From: Brachyspira catarrhinii
GTDB taxonomy: Bacteria; Spirochaetota; Brachyspiria; Brachyspirales; Brachyspiraceae
DNA length: 12,576 nt
Direction of reading: 5' to 3'
Assembly: GCF_005518285.1 (NCBI RefSeq)
Contig: NZ_SJDU01000026.1
Location: forward strand, 1 to 12,576
Shown: in pieces, positions 1 through 6,373 of the stretch
Layout of the letters: each line of letters starts with the position of its first letter
How positions within the stretch are numbered: position 1 is the first letter of the stretch
Program-made: the position numbers and the translations under genes
The notes under the pieces: model-generated
The model's input: only the letters and a program-made list of their open reading frames with translations
What the model was told of the DNA's origin: nothing
Database searches by the model: none

Positions 1-2
1 AT

Positions 3-863
3 GTCAGCGACCCGAACAATATTCCGCCTGATAACGGGATAAAAACAAACGACATTAAAACGGATACGGGCGATAATGGTGTTAATTTTACTGCAACATT
101 AAATACAAATAGTTTTACGGATTTGATATTTAAAGTCGATAATACGACAAATTCAGTAGTAAATATACTATTCGATTCAGAGCAAAATATTAGCGCAGCC
201 GAAATTACTTCGATAAAAACCAAAGAAGGAGAAACTATCGATGTAGGATTAACTACAGCTGATATTAAATATAATCTTACGACAAAAGAATTGGAAGTTA
301 CAGATGCGGCAACAATCGGTGGTAAATTACCAAATAGAGGCGATAAATCTACTATAGTTTTATCGATAAAATTAACTTCAGATGCGACAAATTTAAATAA
401 TACGACTACTACGGTAGATGTCGATGTTAATTTAATAAAAACTAAAGAGTTAGACTATACTGAAATATATCAAATATTTAAAGCAATTGGAAACAATTCT
501 GTTGAGAGAGGTTATGATTTCGATTTTAGCGATACTACTACAACTACTTATAGTGAAAATAAAATTGAAATTAAAAATAATTCCAGCAGAGCTACCGATA
601 TCAATACTGTTAATCTTAAGCCTGAAACTTTTAAAACTGAAATGGAAGGGGGGTATGGTTTCCAAAAGGCTGCTGTTAAAGCGCTAGGCTATATTTCATC
701 TGCCGTATTTGATGATATAAGCAATATAAATATTCAAGGCACTGTAGCTACATTTTTTGTTACTTTTACTTTCAATCCTGAATACGAACCAGTAAATACA
801 AGATTTCAAATAAATGTTGATGCAGCATATGCAGTAGGTAGTGGAGCGTGGGAAATAAATTAA
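3..863 (+). CDS. C-terminal part of an unidentified Thr/Asn-rich, probably surface or secreted protein (5' end outside window)
   Basis: The reading frame is open from base 3 to the TAA at 861-863 with no stop, so the start lies outside the window and the TTG at 123 is not a convincing start. The visible 286 residues are rich in Thr, Asn, Asp and Ser, contain runs of Thr (NNTTTT, DTTTTT), and alternate in a way that suggests beta strands. A second segment begins near the motif TKELDYTEIYQIFKAIGN (about 110 residues into the listed frame) and ends in a strand-rich tail closing with AVGSGAWEIN. There are no cysteines and no obvious membrane segment in the visible part. I do not recognise the family. 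The composition resembles bacterial outer-surface or periplasmic proteins, but that is inference; signal peptide and lipobox cannot be judged because the N-terminus is missing. The gene is followed by a strong terminator, so it is the last gene of its transcript. Confidence 0.75.
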   Translation, partial: VSDPNNIPPDNGIKTNDIKTDTGDNGVNFTATLNTNSFTDLIFKVDNTTNSVVNILFDSEQNISAAEITSIKTKEGETIDVGLTTADIKYNLTTKELEVTDAATIGGKLPNRGDKSTIVLSIKLTSDATNLNNTTTTVDVDVNLIKTKELDYTEIYQIFKAIGNNSVERGYDFDFSDTTTTTYSENKIEIKNNSSRATDINTVNLKPETFKTEMEGGYGFQKAAVKALGYISSAVFDDISNINIQGTVATFFVTFTFNPEYEPVNTRFQINVDAAYAVGSGAWEIN

Positions 864-937
864 TTTTATAAAATTATTATTAAAGTAAGTTTGAGTATAA
901 TGTAAGAATAAGATTAAAAAGTTTTGATTTTTTAAAC

Positions 938-970
938 AGCCTCATGCATCTTTGCATGGGGCTAATTTTT
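938..970 (+). terminator. Intrinsic terminator after the surface-protein fragment
   Basis: An 11-bp stem (938-948 with 953-963, one G-U pair) closes a four-base TCTT loop and is followed by AATTTTT (964-970). It lies 75 bases past the stop at 863 and before the promoter of the next unit, so it separates the two transcripts. Confidence 0.9.
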
Positions 971-997
971 AATATTATAAAAAACAATATATATTTA

Positions 998-1025
998 TTG
1001 ACAGAAAGTTATTTTGATATATTAT
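998..1025 (+). promoter_or_regulatory. Probable sigma-70-type promoter for the yedF operon
   Basis: A perfect -35 TTGACA (998-1003) is followed after 16 bases by TATTAT (1020-1025, five of six matches to TATAAT). An overlapping TATATT at 1018-1023 preceded by TG is an alternative but leaves only 14 bases. The promoter sits just after the upstream terminator. The predicted leader is about 40 bases and ends with the GAGGA ribosome site (1061-1065), six bases before the yedF ATG. Confidence 0.65.
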
Positions 1026-1071
1026 TTTAACTATTGAAAATTTAAATAAAAATTTAATTCGAGGATTTTTT

Positions 1072-1638
1072 ATGAAGACAATAGACGCAAAAGGTATTCC
1101 ATGCCCAAAACCTTTAATTTTAACGAAAACCGCATTAACGAACGCCAGTATTGACGAAGAAATCGAAGTTCTTATAGATGACGAAGTGGCTTTTCATAAT
1201 ATAACCGATTTTCTTAAAAATAATGGAATAACTTATGCAAACGATGGATTGAATTTCAAAATCAAAAAGAATAAAGAATTATCCGCCGCAAGTATGGAAA
1301 AATCTACAGGTCCAGTAATCGCTGTCGCCGATAAAAAATTTATGGGACATGGAAACGAAGAGCTTGGAGGATTATTATTGAAAGCTTTTTTAGGAGCTTT
1401 GAAAGACGCTACGCCAAAACCAGAGGCTTTATATTGTTATAACGGCGGAGTTTTTTTGGGAGTCGAAGAGCCTTATAAAACTTTGCTTAAAGAATTGAGA
1501 GAAGCGGGAATAAAAGTGTTTTTCTGCGGAACTTGCGTGAAATTTTACGGACTTAACGATATAAAAGCGGAAGAGCAGACAAATTTACTCGGAATAATAG
1601 AGGCTATGGCTAACGCTTCGGCGGTTATAAGAATATAA
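1072..1638 (+). CDS. yedF: Selenium metabolism protein YedF (TusA-like domain plus DsrE-like domain)
   Basis: This 188-residue protein has the two-domain build of the YedF family (usual length about 200). Residues 1-68 are a TusA/SirA-like fold with the signature GIPCPKP, where Cys11 is the expected sulfur- or selenium-carrying residue. Residues 80-188 are a DsrE-like domain with LYCYNGGVFL (Cys122) and the cysteine pair FFCGTC (Cys152, Cys155). The family co-occurs with selenium use (SelD-type genomes) and is thought to handle activated Se/S in the cytoplasm; the precise reaction is not established. The ATG is supported by GAGGA six bases upstream and by alignment of the N-terminal motif. 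It opens a unit whose next two genes are a cysteine desulfurase-like enzyme and a putative Se/S carrier, which strengthens the call. All signature cysteines are present. Confidence 0.88.
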   Translation: MKTIDAKGIPCPKPLILTKTALTNASIDEEIEVLIDDEVAFHNITDFLKNNGITYANDGLNFKIKKNKELSAASMEKSTGPVIAVADKKFMGHGNEELGGLLLKAFLGALKDATPKPEALYCYNGGVFLGVEEPYKTLLKELREAGIKVFFCGTCVKFYGLNDIKAEEQTNLLGIIEAMANASAVIRI

Positions 1639-1661
1639 TTTTTTATTTATTTTAATTATAA

Positions 1662-2795
1662 ATGAAAAAGAAAATTTATTATTTCGATAATTCTACGACA
1701 AGTTTTCCAAAACCAAAAGAAGTAGCCAAAGAGATGTCAAATTTCATTATGAATATCGGAGGAACTTACGGAAGAGTAAATACCGAAAGAGGAAAAGAAA
1801 CGACAAAAAAAATCGAAGAATGCCGAGAGTCGATGGCTAATATTTTGGGAGTAAAAAATAGCTCGAATGTTATTTTTACTTCTGGAGCGACAAGGTCTAT
1901 AAACGACATATTGATAGGACTCGATTTGCATGACACAAAAATTTTAATATCGTATCTCGAGCATAATGCCGTTTTAAGACCTATTTATCAATTAAGCAAA
2001 AATAAAAATGTGGAATATCAATTGATTCCTTCAATTGAAAACGGGCTTATTGACATCGAAAAACTTTCTAATTTAATATCAAATACGAAAAATAAAATTT
2101 CATTGGCAATAGTTAATATGGAAAGTAATATAAGCGGAGTAATTCAGCCGATTAAAAAAATCAAAGAAGCTATAGGTGATATTCCATTGCTTGTTGACGC
2201 CACCCAATCGGTTGGAATTCATACTATTAAAGCGGAAAATTGGAATATTGATTTTTTGGCGTTTACGGGACATAAAGGGCTTTTAGGTCCCACTGGAACT
2301 GGCGGATTTTATATTAAAAACGATAAAATATTAAATCCAGCTTATTTTGGCGGAGGTTTTGGAGACGGATATGAAACTCCTTACAGCATCCCCGAAATAT
2401 ACGAATCTGGCACTCCAAATACGGTTGGAATAATAGGACTTTTGGAGGCTTTGAAAAATAAACCGAATTGGAAAATAAATATAGACGATTTAATAGAAAC
2501 TATAAAAGAAATTGAAAGTATGAATAAATATAATGTTATATGGGCAAAAAATAAAAAATGTCAGGGATTTTTATTTTCTATAACCTTAAAAAATGACGAT
2601 ATAAATATGGCAAATTTAACTTATAAGCTATATAATGATTATAATATAGAATGCAGATACGGATTTCATTGCGCTTTTTTGGCTCATAATTTTTACGGAA
2701 GTAAAGAAGGCGCTATAAGATTTTCGTTTTCTCCATATACTGAAAAAGAGGATTTAAAATATTTAATAAACTCGTTAGGAAGCAAATTATGGTAA
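1662..2795 (+). CDS. Cysteine desulfurase / selenocysteine lyase-like PLP enzyme (EF2568-like family)
   Basis: This 377-residue class V aminotransferase-fold enzyme would take sulfur from cysteine, or selenium from selenocysteine, and leave it as a persulfide/selenide on an active-site Cys. Visible features, in order: the N-terminal IYYFDNSTTSFPKP motif typical of the family; EHNA (100-103); LLVDATQSVG with Asp179 and Gln182 as cofactor contacts; the PLP lysine Lys205 in FTGHKGLLGP; and the probable catalytic Cys337 in GFHCAFLAH. The C-terminal motif resembles the subgroup linked to selenium-dependent molybdenum hydroxylase loci (EF2568, TIGR01977) rather than housekeeping IscS/NifS. It lies between yedF and a DUF3343 gene, so a Se/S transfer role is inferred; whether Cys or Sec is the preferred substrate cannot be read from sequence. 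The ATG lacks a recognisable Shine-Dalgarno, but no later start would keep the conserved N-terminus. Confidence 0.85.
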   Translation: MKKKIYYFDNSTTSFPKPKEVAKEMSNFIMNIGGTYGRVNTERGKETTKKIEECRESMANILGVKNSSNVIFTSGATRSINDILIGLDLHDTKILISYLEHNAVLRPIYQLSKNKNVEYQLIPSIENGLIDIEKLSNLISNTKNKISLAIVNMESNISGVIQPIKKIKEAIGDIPLLVDATQSVGIHTIKAENWNIDFLAFTGHKGLLGPTGTGGFYIKNDKILNPAYFGGGFGDGYETPYSIPEIYESGTPNTVGIIGLLEALKNKPNWKINIDDLIETIKEIESMNKYNVIWAKNKKCQGFLFSITLKNDDINMANLTYKLYNDYNIECRYGFHCAFLAHNFYGSKEGAIRFSFSPYTEKEDLKYLINSLGSKLW

Positions 2796-3007
2796 AAAGT
2801 TTTTGTTATTTACAAACGCCAAGAGATTTGATTAAAGCGGAAAAAGTTTTAATGGACGCTGGAATCGAAGTCGTTATTCGTCCCGCTCCAGAGCCTGTTT
2901 TCGGAGTATGCAACATGGCTATCGACATAGAAGACAACGATAAAGTTTATATAGTTTCGTTATTGGAAGCGGCGGGTTTAATGGTTAAAGTAAAAGATGT
3001 AGAATAA
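2789..3007 (+). CDS. DUF3343 protein, putative Se/S carrier
   Basis: This small 72-residue protein matches the DUF3343 pattern: an N-terminal strand (FCYLQTPRDLIKAEKVL), a helix, then AGIEVVIRPAPEPVFGVCNMAI with a conserved-position Cys41, and a C-terminal strand-helix-strand. The family has been described as a putative selenium/sulfur carrier, with Cys41 the plausible carrying residue; Cys6 is the only other cysteine. Its ATG lies inside the end of the desulfurase gene (7-bp overlap), with AGGA (2777-2780) eight bases upstream, so translation is probably coupled. Placement directly after a PLP Cys/Sec lyase supports a role in receiving Se or S from it (inference). It has no signal peptide or membrane segment. 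Its stop TAA is immediately followed by the next gene's ATG. Confidence 0.82.
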   Translation: MVKSFCYLQTPRDLIKAEKVLMDAGIEVVIRPAPEPVFGVCNMAIDIEDNDKVYIVSLLEAAGLMVKVKDVE

Positions 3008-5482
3008 ATGAATAATAATTTGAAAGATGAAATAGGCGATATGCGACACGGTCGGCGCGTCTGCGGGCATGTTGCCTCAGGCGCCTACGCGGAAGCGTTA
3101 AACCTCCTTAAAACCAGCAATGTAATAAAACCGACAAGATATTTGGGCGGCGAGATAAACGCGATAATCAAGCCCAATGCGGATTTTAAATTTGTAATGT
3201 CTTTTGCAGATTTGTATGAAGTGGCGATAAGCAATTTGGGACTTTCTATACTTTACGAAGTTATAAATTCCATCGAATACGCTTCCTGCGAGAGAGTTTA
3301 CGCCGTAGCTCCCGACTTTGAAAAATTATTAAAAGAAAAAAATATTCCTCTATATACTTTGGAAACTTTTAGCAGAGTGAAAGACGCCGATGTTTTAGGT
3401 TTTACTCTTCAATACGAATTGATTTATACGAATATTTTGCAGATTTTGGAATTGAGTCAAATACCGATTTTTAGAGAAGAGAGAGGAGAAGATTTTCCAA
3501 TAATAGCCGCTGGAGGTCCGAGCGTTTATAATCCTTTTCCGCTTGCCAATTTTATAGACATTTTTTTAATGGGAGAATTCGATTACGAAATAAAAAACTT
3601 TGTCGATATAATTTATAATCTTAAAAAAAATAAAGCTACAAAAGACGATATATTAAAAGAATTGTCAAAATTGGAATACGCTTATATTCCGAAATATCCT
3701 AAAAAAACCGTGAAAAGAATATTCGTTGAAAATATTAACGATATGCCTTATGTAAAAAAACCTTTAGTGCCGATTTTAGAAGGAATACAAAATAGAATTT
3801 CGGTTGAAATAGCGAGAGGTTGCGCTCATAGTTGCAGATTCTGTTTGGCGGGAATAACTTATCGTCCCGTTAGAAATAGAACTATTGAAAAAATAATTGA
3901 CATTGCGATGGAATCTTTGGAAGCTACGGGTTTTGGAACTTTGAATTTATTTTCGCTTTCGGCTGACGATTATCCTAATATATTCGATTTGATTGATTAT
4001 CTTCAAACTTTGGGAGAGCATAAGGGCTTTTCTTTGTCTCTGCCTTCTTTGAGAATAGATTCTTTCGATAAAGAAACGGCAAATAGAATAGCGCAATTTA
4101 AAAAAACGGGTTTAACATTCGCGTTGGAAGTCGGAAGCCATGAATTGAGAGAGAAAATAAACAAATCGATGGACGAAGACGCAATATTTAATATTCTTTC
4201 CGATATTCAAATTATGGGATGGAAAACGGTAAAAATTTATTTCATGATTGGCTTTACAGAAAATCCCGACAAAGAAGCGGACGAAATCATTGAAACTTTG
4301 GAGAAAATGATAAAGGCGTCAAAAAATAAAGTAAAAATAAACGCCGCGATAAATGTTTTCGTTCCAAAGCCTCATACTCCGCTTGAAAATTTGAATCAGC
4401 TTACGGACGAAGAAGCGATTGTTTGCATAGAAAAAATAAAAAACAGATTCAGAAAAACAAAAGTTACGATTAAATATCATCCTCCAAGAATGGCGGAAAT
4501 CGAAGGAATAATATCGAGAGGAGACGAAATTGTCGGAGATATAATTTACGAAGCATATAAAAATGGAGCGAGATTTGACGCTTGGGTTGAATATTTTAAA
4601 TACGATATTTGGAAAAAAGTCATTGAAGATAAAGGACTTACGATAAAAGAATTAATTTCAAAAAAGAAAGAAACTCCATGGAAATGCGTGGACACTCTTA
4701 TAAGTCAAAAATTTTTAGGCAGAGAATACGAAAGATTTCAAAACGGAAAATTTACCGATTATTGTTTTACGGGAAATTGTCAAAACTGCGGAATTGATTA
4801 TAAAACTTACTGCCATAAATATAAAAAGGAAATATTAAATAAAAATTTTGCGGAAATGAAAGAAGAATTGAAGACTTTGAAAAAGAGAGATGTTTTTTCA
4901 GTCAATTATAAAATATTTGCGAAATTCAAAAAGGAAGGAATTTCATCTTTACTCGGAATGCATGATTTATCTCGAATTATGATTTCTGCCTTGAAAATTG
5001 CGGGAGCGAAAATATCTTTGAGCAAAGGTTTTCATCCGCTTGAAAAAGTTTCTTTCACTCCGCCGACTCCTTTTGCCTGCGAAAGCGAAGCGGAATTTAT
5101 GGAAGTTAGTTTAACCGACAATATAGATATAGATTTATTAAAAAATAAAATAAATAATCTGCTCGCTCATATTGGAATAAATATTTTAAAAATTGAATTT
5201 ATTACGATTAATCTAAAAAAAATTAATACCATCCCAAAAAATATTTTATACGAAATAGAAACGAATAACGATAAAGCGGCGTTCGATTTGCTTAAAAATA
5301 AAGAGAAATTAAAAGAAAGCGAAGAGCGAAACGGAGATTATTTGATTATAATGGGTGAAAATAAAATATTGATTACTTTGCTTGACGGAAACGAAAAATT
5401 GATTCGAGTGCGAGATATAAAAAATTATCTTCTTAAAAAAAATATTGTTATTAAAAGAATAAAAAAAATTGGATTTAGTTGA
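3008..5482 (+). CDS. B12-binding-type radical SAM protein fused to DUF2344 (TIGR03960/TIGR03936 type)
   Basis: This 824-residue protein has three parts. Residues about 43-250 form the B12-binding-like N-domain, starting at the conserved RYLGGE (44-49) and including MSFADLYEVAISNLGLSILYE and AAGGPSVYNPFPLANFIDIFLMGE. Residues about 260-500 are the radical SAM core, with the 4Fe-4S motif GCAHSCRFC (Cys272, Cys276, Cys279). A Cys-rich stretch (Cys586, 591, 594, 602) follows, then a DUF2344 domain from about 633 (KGFHPLEKVSFTPPTPF). The two halves are separate or fused in different bacteria; here they are fused. The substrate is unknown; in other genomes such genes often neighbour ribosome-related genes such as rng and rplU. 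The start is the ATG touching the previous stop (TAAATG), with only a weak Shine-Dalgarno; the other in-frame ATG is codon 12. Residues about 12-30 come from a GC-rich, hairpin-forming stretch foreign in codon use and are probably an insertion. Confidence 0.88.
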   Translation: MNNNLKDEIGDMRHGRRVCGHVASGAYAEALNLLKTSNVIKPTRYLGGEINAIIKPNADFKFVMSFADLYEVAISNLGLSILYEVINSIEYASCERVYAVAPDFEKLLKEKNIPLYTLETFSRVKDADVLGFTLQYELIYTNILQILELSQIPIFREERGEDFPIIAAGGPSVYNPFPLANFIDIFLMGEFDYEIKNFVDIIYNLKKNKATKDDILKELSKLEYAYIPKYPKKTVKRIFVENINDMPYVKKPLVPILEGIQNRISVEIARGCAHSCRFCLAGITYRPVRNRTIEKIIDIAMESLEATGFGTLNLFSLSADDYPNIFDLIDYLQTLGEHKGFSLSLPSLRIDSFDKETANRIAQFKKTGLTFALEVGSHELREKINKSMDEDAIFNILSDIQIMGWKTVKIYFMIGFTENPDKEADEIIETLEKMIKASKNKVKINAAINVFVPKPHTPLENLNQLTDEEAIVCIEKIKNRFRKTKVTIKYHPPRMAEIEGIISRGDEIVGDIIYEAYKNGARFDAWVEYFKYDIWKKVIEDKGLTIKELISKKKETPWKCVDTLISQKFLGREYERFQNGKFTDYCFTGNCQNCGIDYKTYCHKYKKEILNKNFAEMKEELKTLKKRDVFSVNYKIFAKFKKEGISSLLGMHDLSRIMISALKIAGAKISLSKGFHPLEKVSFTPPTPFACESEAEFMEVSLTDNIDIDLLKNKINNLLAHIGINILKIEFITINLKKINTIPKNILYEIETNNDKAAFDLLKNKEKLKESEERNGDYLIIMGENKILITLLDGNEKLIRVRDIKNYLLKKNIVIKRIKKIGFS
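3041..3100 (+). repeat. GC-rich triple-hairpin element inside the radical SAM coding region (candidate in-frame insertion)
   Basis: Forty of these 60 bases are G or C, more than twice the background. Three stem-loops follow each other. SL1 is CGAC/GTCG with loop ACG (3044-3054). SL2 runs 3054-3085: 54-58 pairs with 81-85, 61-63 with 78-80, and 65-69 with 73-77, with bulges at 59-60 and 64 and a TGT loop. SL3 is ACGC/GCGT around a GGAA (GNRA-type) loop (3087-3098). The stretch is translated in frame as residues 12-31 and contains CGG and CGC Arg codons, whereas Arg in the surrounding genes is mostly AGA. No copy of the whole element occurs elsewhere in the window, so calling it a repeat family member is inference. 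Confidence 0.5.
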
Positions 5483-5493
5483 AATTAATCAAT

Positions 5494-5522
5494 TTGCATA
5501 ATTTTATTTTTCATGATACTAT
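5494..5522 (+). promoter_or_regulatory. dapH: Possible promoter for dapH (extended -10)
   Basis: TTGCAT (5494-5499, weak -35) is followed after 17 bases by TACTAT (5517-5522), preceded by TGA as an extended -10. The 109-base gap before dapH makes a promoter likely, but the match is moderate. The leader would be about 60 bases. Confidence 0.4.
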
Positions 5523-5591
5523 ATAGAGTATTTAAATTTAAAATTTAAAAATAATAATTAAAACAATAAATTAAAAATAGGAAAAATAAAA

Positions 5592-6296
5592 ATGAATATG
5601 TTGGAAAAATCTGAAGATATAATAGCCTATATAAAAAATTCCAAAAAGAAAACGCCCGTTAAAGTTTATATAAAAGGAAAATTGGAAAATATAAAAACTG
5701 ACGCTAAAGTTTTTTCTTTTGGAGATTTTTATTTTATAGTCGGAGATTACGAAGATATAAAATCAATTTTGGAAAATAATAAAAACATGGTAGAATATTA
5801 TCATTTGGAAAACGACAGAAGAAATTCTGGAGTTCCAACTTTGGATTATTTGAATATTAACGCGCGAATAGAGCCTGGAGCGATTATAAGAGATAAAGTA
5901 AAAATCGGAGACAACGCCGTTATTATGATGGGAGCGATTATAAATATCGGAGCGGAAGTAGGCGAGGGAACTATGATTGATATGGGAGCAGTTTTGGGAG
6001 GACGAGCCATAGTCGGCAAAAATTGTCATGTCGGAGCTGGAGCGGTTTTGGCGGGAGTAATCGAGCCTCCTTCGGCTAAACCCGTTATAGTCGAGGATAA
6101 TGTTATCATTGGAGCAAATGCCGTCATAATCGAGGGAGTTCATATTGGGAAAAACGCGGTAATCGGAGCGGGAGCGGTTGTCATAGAGGATGTGGAAGAT
6201 AATCAAGTTGTAGTTGGAAATCCCGCAAAAGTCGTAAAAAATGTCGATGAAAAAACTGCGAATAAAACAAAATTAGTTGACGATTTGAGAAAATAA
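5592..6296 (+). CDS. dapH: 2,3,4,5-tetrahydropyridine-2,6-dicarboxylate N-acetyltransferase (DapH)
   Basis: DapH acetylates tetrahydrodipicolinate with acetyl-CoA, the branch-defining step of the acetylated diaminopimelate/lysine pathway in the cytoplasm. The 234-residue length equals that of characterised DapH proteins (about 236). Residues 1-85 are the DapH N-domain ([22 protein letters not shown], then ENDRRNS at 73-79). Residues about 90-205 are a left-handed beta-helix of hexapeptide repeats, with the diagnostic [37 protein letters not shown] and [11 protein letters not shown] stretches. The start ATG has AGGA (5579-5582) nine bases upstream; a second ATG two codons in is possible. The next gene, 77 bases on, is an aminotransferase fitting the following step, so the two probably form an operon. 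Confidence 0.95.
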   Translation: MNMLEKSEDIIAYIKNSKKKTPVKVYIKGKLENIKTDAKVFSFGDFYFIVGDYEDIKSILENNKNMVEYYHLENDRRNSGVPTLDYLNINARIEPGAIIRDKVKIGDNAVIMMGAIINIGAEVGEGTMIDMGAVLGGRAIVGKNCHVGAGAVLAGVIEPPSAKPVIVEDNVIIGANAVIIEGVHIGKNAVIGAGAVVIEDVEDNQVVVGNPAKVVKNVDEKTANKTKLVDDLRK

Positions 6297-6373
6297 ATTT
6301 TTTATTTTTAAATAAAATTAATAAAATTTTTTAATAGATTTTAAATTTAAGAATTTCAATGAAAGGAGAAATC

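Noticed and set aside
123..125. TTG at 123 as start of the first gene
   Set aside because: The frame stays open back to base 3 and there is no ribosome site before 123, so this is the interior of a longer gene.
3097..3103. GTTAAAC resembling the GTTRRRY end of an integron attC site, next to a bulged hairpin
   Set aside because: No matching RYYYAAC box exists on the left side of the hairpin (3030-3056), the element lies within a coding frame, and no integrase or cassette array is seen.
5480..5482. TGA at the end of the radical SAM gene as a possible selenocysteine codon, given the selenium cassette
   Set aside because: The frame hits TAA after one more codon, and the DUF2344 domain is already complete.
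6297..6358. A/T palindromes between dapH and the aminotransferase as a terminator or promoter
   Set aside because: Only A/T pairs are available and no convincing -35/-10 pair was found, so read-through into the next gene is more likely.
6359..6361. ATG at 6359 as start of the aminotransferase
   Set aside because: The Shine-Dalgarno AAAGGAG lies inside this five-codon extension and is correctly spaced for the ATG at 6374.
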